The notes beneath the pieces were generated by a model. That model was not told where the DNA came from. It searched no databases and saw nothing but the letters and a program-made list of their open reading frames with translations. This document shows, piece after piece, positions 8,465 to 16,306 of a DNA stretch of 64,000 bases (positions are counted from its first letter, which is position 1; every line of letters starts with the position of its first letter). Source of the stretch: Chitinibacter bivalviorum. GTDB lineage: Bacteria; Pseudomonadota; Gammaproteobacteria; Burkholderiales; Chitinibacteraceae. The stretch is taken from the NCBI RefSeq assembly GCF_013403565.1, contig NZ_CP058627.1:1674001-1738000 (forward strand), given 5' to 3'. The position numbers and the translations under genes are program-made.

Positions 8465-9915
8465 AGTAAGCCTCGAATGGTCGCCAACACTTCAGCGCTT
8501 TCCACGTCCAGCGCGGCGATTTCATCCATGATGTCTTGCGGGCTACGGTGAATCACCTCTTCACCGCCATTCGGATTTTTAACCGACAAATCGTAAGTCG
8601 CAATATCGAGGTCGGCGACATCCACGCTCCAGCTTTTGGCAGAATCGGCGCTAGTGGCTTGCAGCGTAATAAATTCGGCCAGATCGTCGTCATTGAGCGG
8701 GTTGGTTTTACCCATATTGCGGCCGGGATCAAGCTGGTAATACCAGACTTTGCGCGTGGGCGAGCCTTTTTCAAAAAACAGCACCACGGTTTTAACGCCA
8801 GCGCCTTGGAATGTGCCGCCGGGGCAATCGAGTACGGCGTACAGATTGCAGCTTTCCAGCAGCAGCTTGCGCAAGCTGACCGAGGCATTATCGGTGTTCG
8901 ATAGGAAGGTGTTTTTGATTACCACCGCAGCCCGGCCACCTGCTTTGAGCATTTTGATGAAATGCTGCATAAACAGGAATGCGGTTTCTCCGGTGCGGAT
9001 CGGGAAGTTTTGCTGCACTTCCTTACGCTCTTTACCGCCAAACGGCGGGTTGGCCAGAATGACATCCATACGGTCTTTGTCTTGGATGTCTGCAAGGTTT
9101 TCGGCCAGCGTGTTGGTGTGCTGAATATTGGGCGCTTCGATGCCGTGCAGGATCATATTCATGATCGCAATCACGTAGGCCAGCGATTTTTTCTCTTTGC
9201 CGTAGAAAGTGCGCTCTTGCAGCGTTTTTAAGTCGTCCGTAGTGCGATTGGGCGTTTGATTAAGGTAATCAAAGGCTTCGCACAAAAAGCCCGCAGAACC
9301 GCATGCGCCGTCATAAATACGCTCGCCGATTTTGGGCTTGGTCACGGCAATCATGGCGCGAATCAGCGGGCGTGGCGTGTAGTATTCGCCGCCGTTGCGC
9401 CCAGCGTTGCCCATGTTCTTGATTTTGGCTTCGTACAGGTGCGATAGCTCGTGCTTTTCCACCTGCGAGCCGAATTTCAGTTCGTCGATATGGTCGATCA
9501 CATCGCGCAGCGTGTAGCCGCTTTGAATCTTGTTTTTAATCTCGCCGAAAATTTCGCCGATTTTGTATTCAATGGTATTCGGGCCTGCTGCCTTTTGCTT
9601 GAAGCCCTGTAGATAGGGAAACAGGCGAATATCAACAAACTGGCGCAAATCGTCGCCTGTCATCGCGGCGTTGTGGTCGATCTGGCCTTGCTCATCTTTC
9701 GGCGCGGCCCAATAGCCCCAGCGGAATGGCTCGGCGAGAATGTAAGTGTACTCACGGCCTTCCAGCTCGGCTTCCATAGCCTTGCCCTCTTCCAGCGCGT
9801 CCAGATACTTCAGAAACAGCAGCCAAGAGGTTTGCTCGGTGTAGTCCAGCTCGGTGGTGCAGCCAGATTCCTTGTGCAAGATGTCGTCGATATTTTTAAA
9901 AGCTTGTTCAAACAT
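8461..9915 (-). CDS. hsdM: Type I restriction-modification DNA methyltransferase subunit
   Basis: N6-adenine methyltransferase subunit that, with HsdS, marks host DNA. The chosen start, ATG 9915 (MFEQAFKNID), is the first ATG in the frame and matches the usual HsdM N-terminus, giving 484 aa. The open frame continues upstream only to a TTG at 9969. An N-terminal helical domain (HsdM_N) is followed by the SAM-binding region with DGACGSAGFL and the catalytic NPPF motif (ILANPPFGGKE). It is the first gene of the operon. About 540 bp upstream contain no other clear gene, so the promoter should lie there. Confidence 0.95.
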   Translation of the reverse strand: MFEQAFKNIDDILHKESGCTTELDYTEQTSWLLFLKYLDALEEGKAMEAELEGREYTYILAEPFRWGYWAAPKDEQGQIDHNAAMTGDDLRQFVDIRLFPYLQGFKQKAAGPNTIEYKIGEIFGEIKNKIQSGYTLRDVIDHIDELKFGSQVEKHELSHLYEAKIKNMGNAGRNGGEYYTPRPLIRAMIAVTKPKIGERIYDGACGSAGFLCEAFDYLNQTPNRTTDDLKTLQERTFYGKEKKSLAYVIAIMNMILHGIEAPNIQHTNTLAENLADIQDKDRMDVILANPPFGGKERKEVQQNFPIRTGETAFLFMQHFIKMLKAGGRAAVVIKNTFLSNTDNASVSLRKLLLESCNLYAVLDCPGGTFQGAGVKTVVLFFEKGSPTRKVWYYQLDPGRNMGKTNPLNDDDLAEFITLQATSADSAKSWSVDVADLDIATYDLSVKNPNGGEEVIHRSPQDIMDEIAALDVESAEVLATIRGLL

Positions 9916-10458
9916 GGGATGGATCACTTTAACTTGATGGCGAATGCTCTGCACCGGATTGAAGGGCAAAGCAGCCTAAAGGCGTAATTTACCGACTTGA
10001 GCGGCATAGAACAAACAAAACGGCGTGATTTTGACGAATAAAGTCAGATAAAGCCTGACTGATGCGGCTGGATAGTCGATTGCAGGCAACAACGGGCGCA
10101 AAAGGCAGATCAGCCACTACTCACCTTGCCGAACCGGGTTTGAGTTTTGTGATGGCAGACAGACAATTTTTAGGTGCTATTTTTTAGGAAAAAATTTTGC
10201 GTTGCCAAGTGATGTGCCTAGCAAAATCAAGCATTAGCGCCCAATTTGTACCTACAAATACCGGCAACTGCCTATCCTGCGTGTGCTCAATTTTAAGCTT
10301 GTTTTTACCTCAAAACTAAGCTTTTCTAGTCAGAATTCGCTAAGAAATCGCAAAAATCACAAAGGAAGCAGGAATGAAGCACTAAAGAAACACAAAGAAA
10401 GCATCTAGGAAGCAAAAAAGATGCAGAAAGGCAGCAAAATACGGGATTTTGCAGGCTT
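9916..10458. other. Intergenic region upstream of hsdM
   Basis: I see no convincing gene here. It should hold the hsdM promoter on the minus strand. At 10290-10325 there is an imperfect inverted repeat built on AAGCTTGTTTT and AAAACTAAGCTT, which may act as a transcript end. The stretch 10340-10440 is strongly purine-rich with repeated AAAGAAAGCA-like words. Confidence 0.4.
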
Positions 10459-10785
10459 TTACAGATCAAAATCAGGCAACCACGGGCTGTTTTGCAAAAG
10501 AAGGTCTGCTTCCAATAGCTCACGTGCCAGGCTGATGCTTGAATATCGCTTTCGATCTGAAGCATTGGAATCAACAACAATCTCGATGCCAAAAGAGCCC
10601 AGCCCGTAGCCAATGTTTAACAAGAAAAGCCACGTTTCCAAAGAGTCAGGCCTCTGCATGGGTGCAAGCAGTTTATTCGCCACGGCAGCGCCCCCACAAA
10701 AGTTAGAAAAATACGGTTTGATTTGCAAATCACACGCACTGATGCCACAACAAATGCTGCTTGTATTGTAGGCTAGGCATTCCAT
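10459..10785 (-). CDS. Hypothetical 108-aa protein
   Basis: An ATG-started frame with a weak GAAG stretch upstream. The predicted protein is soluble, has four cysteines near the N-terminus (CLAY, SICCGIS, CDL) and a hydrophobic middle segment (WLFLLNIGYGLGSFGIE). I recognise no family. It lies just beyond the iteron region and is read away from it. An overlapping 95-aa frame (10326-10613) looks like a shadow. It could be a small plasmid-maintenance gene or not a gene at all. Confidence 0.35.
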   Translation of the reverse strand: MECLAYNTSSICCGISACDLQIKPYFSNFCGGAAVANKLLAPMQRPDSLETWLFLLNIGYGLGSFGIEIVVDSNASDRKRYSSISLARELLEADLLLQNSPWLPDFDL

Positions 10786-10839
10786 TATTTTTGCTTCAAA
10801 ACCAGATCCAGCGCGTATTTACGTGCGCCCTGATTAAGA

Positions 10840-11052
10840 AAGATTATAAAAGATTAAGGCGTTTTTCTGAAAACACGGAAAGCTAGTATTGGCGAGGCTT
10901 GCAGGCAGGTTTTGATGCATAAAAATCTGTGTGCTACATCGGGTTTTTATGTGTGCTACATCGGTATTGCCTGTGTGCTACAACGGTAGCTCATGTGTGC
11001 TGCATCGGTATTTTCTGTGTGCTACATCGGCAAGATCTGTGTGCTACATCGG
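10840..11052. other. Candidate iteron-type replication origin (AT-rich stretch plus iterons)
   Basis: Six phased iterons (10928-11052) sit between an AT-rich block and the trfA-like gene. The AT-rich block (about 10840-10870) contains three near-repeats of GATTAAGAAA, GATTATAAAA and GATTAAGG, the kind of easily melted DNA expected beside iterons. No perfect DnaA box was found by eye. The layout (initiator gene, iterons, AT-rich DNA) is that of theta-replicating plasmids such as RK2, but the repeat sequence is different. Whether this origin works in the integrated state is unknown. Confidence 0.65.
10928..11052 (+). repeat. Six 22-bp iterons
   Basis: The 15-bp core TGTGTGCTACATCGG occurs at 10928, 10950, 10972 (CAACGG variant), 10994 (CTGCAT variant), 11016 and 11038. 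The spacing is exactly 22 bp each time, about two helical turns, so all sites face the same side of the helix. The 7-bp spacers are not conserved. The array starts 94 bp beyond the 3' end of the trfA-like gene, so these are very likely the initiator's binding sites. Confidence 0.92.
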
Positions 11053-11145
11053 TATGAATTTAGCCATTTTTTTCCTAATTGCAGGCAAACCTTTGCCGTG
11101 CCGCAAAGTAAGCACTTAGATGGTAGAGCAGGCTGGTGACAAAAA

Positions 11146-12060
11146 CTAAAGCGTGGCGATGTTCGCGTTGAACTTATGCTTTAGAAACTTGGCTTGGGAT
11201 GTCGAGGGAGTACGCGTAACGTGAACGATATTTTGTTTGAATTCAGCATTAAAAATTTGCTGATGCTGCTCAGAGGCCTTAGCTATCAACGCAAACGCTT
11301 TTCGAAGATCGCGCTTAAAGCCGTAGAGATCAGCATTTTCACTGCCGCAAAGTGCATGCAATGTTTCAATCGAATAGGCAAATGGCTTAGCGTGGCTTGA
11401 ATAAAATCCATGCAGCCAAAGGGCAAGCGGAAATCCCGCTAGCTGCTGCCTAACCTGCCAATCTAGCGCGGTCCATTGGTCTTTCTCAAATAAACCGCGC
11501 AGCTTCGGGTTTAGCCGAATCAGATATTGCCGTGTAGCCTGATCCCGATAAACAGAGTCGATCAAGCTGCCTTCATAGCTTAAATTGCCAATTTGAATAT
11601 TTAGCGCGGTTGCATTTAGACGGCTTAGCCGGGCATTTAGAATTTTTCGGTTTTGCCCTGAGTCAAAGAGGCTAACCAGTCTCAATAATTGGTAGGCCGT
11701 TACCCTACATTCATCACCCAGCATTTGCATCCTAGAAGCATGCAAAACGGCCTCCCAAATGCTCAAATCAAATTGATCTAGGGTAGGCCCAGAATAAAGG
11801 ATATTTAAACCTGCGGCGGCGTATATCGGCTTTCGCTCCAAATATTGAGCAGCGCCTTTTCGTCGAACACCAAATAGCGCAGAACGAAGCAAGCCATTGG
11901 GTACACCACGCGCCGTTTCAGGCCACAATGGAAGCTGCACAGACTCGTTGCAAGTCTGATCAACTACTGCAACTGCAGCCTTTTTAGGCTTTAGTAGCGC
12001 CCTTTGATGTGCCTCTTTAACTTTGGTTAGCACTGAATTTTCGTACAGAGAATCATCCAT
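11146..12060 (-). CDS. trfA: TrfA-family plasmid replication initiator
   Basis: About 304 aa from ATG 12060; a GTG at 12081 could add 7 residues, and neither has a clear ribosome site. The sequence follows the TrfA pattern: GVPNGLLRSALFGVR, then a YSGPTLDQFDLSIWEAVLH segment, a winged-helix region, and a second winged helix containing SIETLHALCGSENADLYGFK. TrfA binds iterons, opens the origin and recruits DnaB helicase. It lies 21-42 bp after a small HTH gene and ends beside the six iterons, forming a complete replicon core inside a tRNA-integrated element. It looks intact. Confidence 0.88.
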   Translation of the reverse strand: MDDSLYENSVLTKVKEAHQRALLKPKKAAVAVVDQTCNESVQLPLWPETARGVPNGLLRSALFGVRRKGAAQYLERKPIYAAAGLNILYSGPTLDQFDLSIWEAVLHASRMQMLGDECRVTAYQLLRLVSLFDSGQNRKILNARLSRLNATALNIQIGNLSYEGSLIDSVYRDQATRQYLIRLNPKLRGLFEKDQWTALDWQVRQQLAGFPLALWLHGFYSSHAKPFAYSIETLHALCGSENADLYGFKRDLRKAFALIAKASEQHQQIFNAEFKQNIVHVTRTPSTSQAKFLKHKFNANIATL

Positions 12061-12102
12061 ATACAGGGATGCTCGTTGCACAAATAAGAAACCGCTGATA
12101 AA

Positions 12103-12336
12103 TCAAAGCTTAAACTCTCGCTCAAGCAATTGTTTATTCAGTAAGGCTATGTTCACAAAGCTATATTTTCCAATTTTAACGATCGGCCAATATCCCTTGT
12201 CAATTTGCGCGTTTAACACCCCCTCTGGCAGGCCAATCAGCTCAGAAAATCGCTGGCGCGTCATTAGTGGCGCTAAGCCAGCGACAGAGGTAGAAAGCTG
12301 TGCAAAATCACCATGATCATTCATAATCTCATCCAT
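12103..12336 (-). CDS. Small HTH DNA-binding protein (AlpA/excisionase-like)
   Basis: A 77-aa protein; an internal ATG at 12324 with a GGATGAG stretch upstream is an alternative start. Residues 25-60 (LMTRQRFSELIGLPEGVLNA, then WPIVKIGKYSFVNI) have the form of a MerR/excisionase-type winged HTH, with the characteristic 'P..KIGK' wing. It precedes the trfA-like gene by 21 bp and is divergent from the repressor-like gene. It may control replication or excision of the element. Exact family uncertain. Confidence 0.65.
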   Translation of the reverse strand: MDEIMNDHGDFAQLSTSVAGLAPLMTRQRFSELIGLPEGVLNAQIDKGYWPIVKIGKYSFVNIALLNKQLLEREFKL

Positions 12337-12424
12337 TAAGGAATACGCACTAAAGCGCCAATAGTACAGCTACACGCATCAATGCGTAGAATAAACGCAC
12401 TAAATTTAAGTGTCAAGGCCAGCT
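12337..12424. promoter_or_regulatory. Divergent promoter with direct and inverted repeats
   Basis: The gap between the two divergent regulator genes holds the direct repeat ACGCACTAAA at 12345-12354 and again at 12395-12404. Between them, at 12374-12387, is the perfect inverted repeat ACGCAT-CA-ATGCGT, which shares the ACGCA word. The symmetry suggests operators for one of the flanking HTH proteins. No strong sigma-70 hexamers are obvious, so promoter positions are not assigned. Confidence 0.6.
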
Positions 12425-13084
12425 ATGAATAAAATTACAGATCGACTGCAAGCAGTCATTACTGAAAAAACAGAAGAGCGTCGTCGATGGAAATCGCTCG
12501 AAGAACTTAGCGGGATCACAGCAATGAGCTGGCAAAACTTTTGGCGTGGCAAACAACGGCCAACAGCTGAAATGCTCGAAGCAGTCTGTCAAGAATGGCC
12601 AGAATATGCGTTTTGGATCACAACGGGCATTACCGATCCTTTGCGTGGCCACATCGCACCACAGTCATTTGAACCGTGCTTTCCAGTTGTTAGAGGGAAG
12701 CCGCTTACATTCGCAAATCAGGAATGGAAGTACAAGCTTGCATTAATGCAAACAGAAACTGCAGCAGAAGGCAGCATGGCTGATAAGCGCCTTAAAAGAG
12801 AGCAGCTTGGAAGAGAATTGGCCAACGAAGCGAATGTTCCTGCCCTATTTTTATCTTATGAAGATTTAATCGACCTTTACGGCGAGAAAGGCAGCTATCA
12901 GTACGTCGAACTCGTATTTGATGAAGAGCTTAATAATATCGAAGAGATGCGGCGGCATGAAGAACTGGCGCTTTCAGAAAAACGGGCACGAACCGTACAG
13001 AATATTAAAATTTCTGCAGTCATAGACACACTCTACAAGCGTGGTGTCCATAAAATTCGAGGCTGGTTTTCGCGTGAAATTTAA
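12425..13084 (+). CDS. Repressor-like HTH protein of the integrative element
   Basis: Start ATG 12425 has AAGG 5-8 nt upstream; a GTG at 12410 in the same frame is less likely. The product is 219 aa. Residues about 20-70 (SLEELSGITAMSWQNFWRGK, then PTAEMLEAVCQEWPEYAFWI) form an XRE-type HTH of the kind found in phage and island repressors. The remainder is charged and helical. It ends 2 nt before the integrase, so the two are co-transcribed. Probably controls integrase and replication genes through the divergent operator region. Confidence 0.7.
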   Translation: MNKITDRLQAVITEKTEERRRWKSLEELSGITAMSWQNFWRGKQRPTAEMLEAVCQEWPEYAFWITTGITDPLRGHIAPQSFEPCFPVVRGKPLTFANQEWKYKLALMQTETAAEGSMADKRLKREQLGRELANEANVPALFLSYEDLIDLYGEKGSYQYVELVFDEELNNIEEMRRHEELALSEKRARTVQNIKISAVIDTLYKRGVHKIRGWFSREI

Positions 13085-13086
13085 CT

Positions 13087-14088
13087 ATGGCCATTAAAAA
13101 AGCTGATTCAGGCTGGCTCGTTGACATCCAACCCGGTGGGCGTGGATTCAAACGCTATCGCAAGAGCTTTGCCACCAAAGCTGAGGCATTGGCATGGGAA
13201 ACATGGGTAAAAGGTCAGATTCAACAAGAACCAGACTGGCAACCCAAAAAGCGAGACACCCGCAAACTAACCGAATTGCTAGAACTGTGGTGGGTCAATC
13301 ATGGCCAGCAGCTTCGTGCGGGTAAAAACACTCACTCTCGCCTATTGCTGCTGATTAACTCAATCGGCAACCCGGTAGCTGATCAATTTTCTGCTGATGA
13401 TTTTGCAGCCTACCGCGCCAAGCGTCTGGCGGCAGGAATTTCGGCCAATGCCATCAACCGTGAACACGCCTACTTGCGGGCGATGTTTAATGAACTGAAG
13501 CGCCTCAATCACTGGAGCGGTGAAAATCCGCTATCGGAAATCCGTAGCTTCAAGATTGTCGAAAAAGAGCTGAGTTTTCTCACCAATGAGCAAATCAAGA
13601 TTCTCTTTGCGGCACTAGAGGAAAGCAGCAACCCTGATGCACTGATCGTTAGCCAAATTTGCCTATCGACAGGCGCACGATGGAGCGAGGCAGAAGAGCT
13701 GCGCTCTACGCAGCTCAGGCAAGGTGCAATCGAATATGCCATGACAAAAAGCGGGCGCAATCGCACGATCCCGATTTCTACTGAATTAGAAGCGCAATTA
13801 AAAGCGATAGCCAAAGATGGACGGCATCGACTTTTTGCTAGTTGCTATTCAGCGTTTAGGGAAGCGGTAGATCGTTCAGGCTTGAAGCTACCAGACGGGC
13901 AACTTACGCACGTACTGCGCCACACCTTTGCCAGCCATTTCATGATGAATGGGGGCAATATTCTGACGCTGCAGCGTGTACTCGGCCATAGCGACTTGAA
14001 GATGACAATGCGCTACGCGCACTTGTCGCCAGAGCATTTGCAAGAGGTTAGAAATTTGAATCCGCTGGCGCGGTTGACACTTGGTTGA
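13087..14088 (+). CDS. int: Tyrosine recombinase (integrase)
   Basis: A 333-aa site-specific recombinase. After an Arm/SAM-like N-terminal part, the catalytic half carries the Arg of STGARWSEAEEL, the HxxR box HVLRHTFASHF, a later His in VLGHSDLKMTMR, and the nucleophile Tyr in RYAHLSPEHL. The gene ends 47 bp from the 3' end of the tRNA gene and points at it, the standard layout for an element integrated into a tRNA 3' end. It is translated right after the repressor-like gene. The matching second attachment site was not found inside the window and should lie to the left of base 1. Confidence 0.93.
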   Translation: MAIKKADSGWLVDIQPGGRGFKRYRKSFATKAEALAWETWVKGQIQQEPDWQPKKRDTRKLTELLELWWVNHGQQLRAGKNTHSRLLLLINSIGNPVADQFSADDFAAYRAKRLAAGISANAINREHAYLRAMFNELKRLNHWSGENPLSEIRSFKIVEKELSFLTNEQIKILFAALEESSNPDALIVSQICLSTGARWSEAEELRSTQLRQGAIEYAMTKSGRNRTIPISTELEAQLKAIAKDGRHRLFASCYSAFREAVDRSGLKLPDGQLTHVLRHTFASHFMMNGGNILTLQRVLGHSDLKMTMRYAHLSPEHLQEVRNLNPLARLTLG

Positions 14089-14103
14089 CAGTAGGCAAGA
14101 AAA

Positions 14104-14129
14104 AAGGACTTAGCCGAAGCCAAGTCCTT
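14104..14129 (-). terminator. Bidirectional terminator between integrase and tRNA
   Basis: Stem AAGGACTT/AAGTCCTT. On the minus strand the stem is lengthened by GGC-TTCG-GCT, placing a stable UUCG tetraloop at the tip, and is followed by TTTTTT. On the plus strand it is followed by GATTTTT. It can end both the tRNA/rpoD transcript and the integrase transcript. Confidence 0.8.
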
Positions 14130-14135
14130 GATTTT

Positions 14136-14212
14136 TGGTGGGCCCACACGGACTTGAACCGTGGACCAAAGGATTATGAGTCCTCTGCTCTAACCAACTG
14201 AGCTATGGGCCC
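14136..14212 (-). tRNA. tRNA with CAT anticodon (Ile2 or elongator Met)
   Basis: A 77-nt cloverleaf on the minus strand: acceptor GGGCCC pairs with GGGCCC, D-arm AGCTCAGTTGGTTAGAGC, anticodon loop CTCATAA, T-loop GGTTCAAGTCC, and an encoded CCA end at 14138-14136. The CAT anticodon fits either elongator tRNA-Met or the lysidine-modified tRNA-Ile2; the GGACTCATAATCC arm is seen in both. It follows rpoD on the same strand. Its 3' end marks the boundary of the accessory element. Confidence 0.92.
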
Positions 14213-14261
14213 GTAATCTGTGTCGAATCTGGCCTAAACCAGATTCGAGAGAGGCGCTATT

Positions 14262-16193
14262 TTACTGCTCACTGGCCGCATTTTCAATGAAAGATTTCAA
14301 TCTTTCTGAACGCGTTGGGTGACGCAGCTTACGCAGAGCCTTGGCTTCAATCTGACGAATACGTTCGCGCGTTACGTCAAACTGTTTGCCCACTTCTTCC
14401 AAGGTATGATCGGTACTCATATCGATACCAAAACGCATACGCAGCACTTTGGCTTCGCGTGGCGTCAGTGTGTCGAGCACTTCCTTGGTGGCTTCACGCA
14501 GACCTGCATACACGGCGGCATCAGCTGGCGCCATATTGTTTTGGTCTTCGATAAAGTCGCCGAGGTGCGAGTCGTCGTCATCACCAATCGGTGTTTCCAT
14601 CGAAATCGGTTCTTTGGCGATTTTCAAAATCTTGCGGATTTTGTCTTCCGGCATTTCCATGCGTTCAGCCAATTCTTCCGGCGTCGCTTCCAAACCAGTT
14701 TCTTGCAAGATTTGACGTTGGATACGGTTCATTTTATTGATCGTTTCGATCATATGCACCGGAATACGAATCGTGCGCGCTTGGTCGGCAATCGAGCGAG
14801 TAATCGCCTGACGGATCCACCATGTGGCATAAGTTGAGAACTTATAACCACGGCGATATTCAAATTTATCCACCGCTTTCATCAAGCCGATATTGCCTTC
14901 CTGAATCAAATCAAGGAATTGCAAACCACGATTGGTGTATTTTTTGGCAATCGAAATTACGAGACGCAAGTTGGCCTCGATCATTTCACGCTTCGCACGG
15001 CGCGCTTTGGCTTCACCGGTACTCATTTGACGTGAAATTTCTTTCAATTCTTTAATACTGATGCGCGAATCGTCTTGCAGCTCGTTCAACTTCTGCTGCT
15101 TTTCCATGATCGCGTGCTTGTAGCGGAACATCACGCCCGAATAAGCATGTTCGGCGGCGATTTCTTCCGGCACCCACGTCAAGTCGGTTTCACGACCAGG
15201 GAAATTCTTAATGAAGTAATCACGCGGCATACCCACACGGCGAGTACACAAGTCCATGATCTGGCGCTCTTGCGTACGAATGTCATCCACCATGCCACGC
15301 ATCACGTCACACAGCGACTCCACCTGACGTGCAGAGAAGCGAATATTTTGGAACTCGGCGGCAATCGCTTGCTGATACTCAAGGTACTTCGCGCTTGAGC
15401 TACCTTCTTTATCCAGAGCAGCCAACATTTTGGCGTATAGATCACGGATATTTTCAAAGCATTCACGCGCTTGAGTTTTCAGCAACTCAAGATTGGCACT
15501 GGCTGCAGCTGCGCCGCCATCATCCTCTTCTTCCTCGTCGTCATCTGACTCTTCGAGGATCGCATCTGGATCAGGCAGATCAGGCTCTTGCTCTTCTTCC
15601 TCAACCGCATTCGGGTCGATGAAGCCATCGATCACGTCGTCGATGCGAATTTCGTCGTTTAAACCCTGATCAACCAGATCAATAATCTGGCCAATGGTCG
15701 TTGGGCACGCAGAAATGGCGGTGATCATGTGACGCAGGCCGTCTTCGATGCGCTTGGCGATTTCGATCTCGCCTTCGCGAGTCAATAACTCAACCGTACC
15801 CATTTCACGCATATACATGCGGACAGGGTCAGTCGTGCGACCGAACTCGGCATCAACGGATGACAGTGCGGCCTCAGCCTCTTCTGCCGCGTCTTCATCG
15901 GCTACCGCAGCGGGCGCGTCAGACATCAACAGATCTTCGGCATCCGGCGCTTCATCGTAGACCTGAATACCCATATTCGAGATCATGCTGATGATGCCTT
16001 CGATTTGCTCGGCATCCAACATGTCTTCTGGGAGGTGGTCGTTGATTTCAGCGTACGTGAGGTAGCCGCGCTCTTTACCGAGCACAATCAGCGTTTTGAA
16101 CTTGGCCTTACGCGCCTCAGGATCCAGCTTTTCTGGCTCTGATTTGCCGCTCAATTCAGGGTTTTCTTTGTCGTATTTTTTATCTGCTGCCAT
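14262..16193 (-). CDS. rpoD: RNA polymerase primary sigma factor RpoD (sigma-70)
   Basis: Start ATG 16193 ([10 protein letters not shown]), giving 643 aa; a frame opening 8 codons earlier is less plausible. Region 1.1 is followed by a long acidic non-conserved insert (EEEDDGG and similar), as is usual for proteobacterial RpoD. Regions 2.1-2.4 contain [20 protein letters not shown] and [20 protein letters not shown]. Region 3 follows, and region 4.2 contains [20 protein letters not shown]. It directs housekeeping transcription. It is the last protein gene of rpsU-yqeY-dnaG-rpoD and is followed by the tRNA. Confidence 0.97.
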   Translation of the reverse strand: MAADKKYDKENPELSGKSEPEKLDPEARKAKFKTLIVLGKERGYLTYAEINDHLPEDMLDAEQIEGIISMISNMGIQVYDEAPDAEDLLMSDAPAAVADEDAAEEAEAALSSVDAEFGRTTDPVRMYMREMGTVELLTREGEIEIAKRIEDGLRHMITAISACPTTIGQIIDLVDQGLNDEIRIDDVIDGFIDPNAVEEEEQEPDLPDPDAILEESDDDEEEEDDGGAAAASANLELLKTQARECFENIRDLYAKMLAALDKEGSSSAKYLEYQQAIAAEFQNIRFSARQVESLCDVMRGMVDDIRTQERQIMDLCTRRVGMPRDYFIKNFPGRETDLTWVPEEIAAEHAYSGVMFRYKHAIMEKQQKLNELQDDSRISIKELKEISRQMSTGEAKARRAKREMIEANLRLVISIAKKYTNRGLQFLDLIQEGNIGLMKAVDKFEYRRGYKFSTYATWWIRQAITRSIADQARTIRIPVHMIETINKMNRIQRQILQETGLEATPEELAERMEMPEDKIRKILKIAKEPISMETPIGDDDDSHLGDFIEDQNNMAPADAAVYAGLREATKEVLDTLTPREAKVLRMRFGIDMSTDHTLEEVGKQFDVTRERIRQIEAKALRKLRHPTRSERLKSFIENAASEQ

Positions 16194-16306
16194 GACTCTA
16201 CTTGGTGTGTCTAGCAAAACCGAAAATTATACCAGAACTAGGGCACTCTTGTCCCGAAGCACTGATCCGTTTGGCAAAAAAATGCCGATATTCACTAAAA
16301 ATTCAC

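Noticed and set aside
10928..11052. CRISPR-like short repeats
   Set aside because: The period is only 22 bp with 7-bp spacers, next to a replication initiator gene; these are iterons.
1..14100. Second attachment site for the integrative element
   Set aside because: I looked for a copy of the tRNA 3' end (GACTTGAACCGTGG or the CCA end) and saw none. It probably lies outside the window.
14319..14837. 172-aa plus-strand ORF
   Set aside because: Antisense to the conserved regions of rpoD; a shadow frame.
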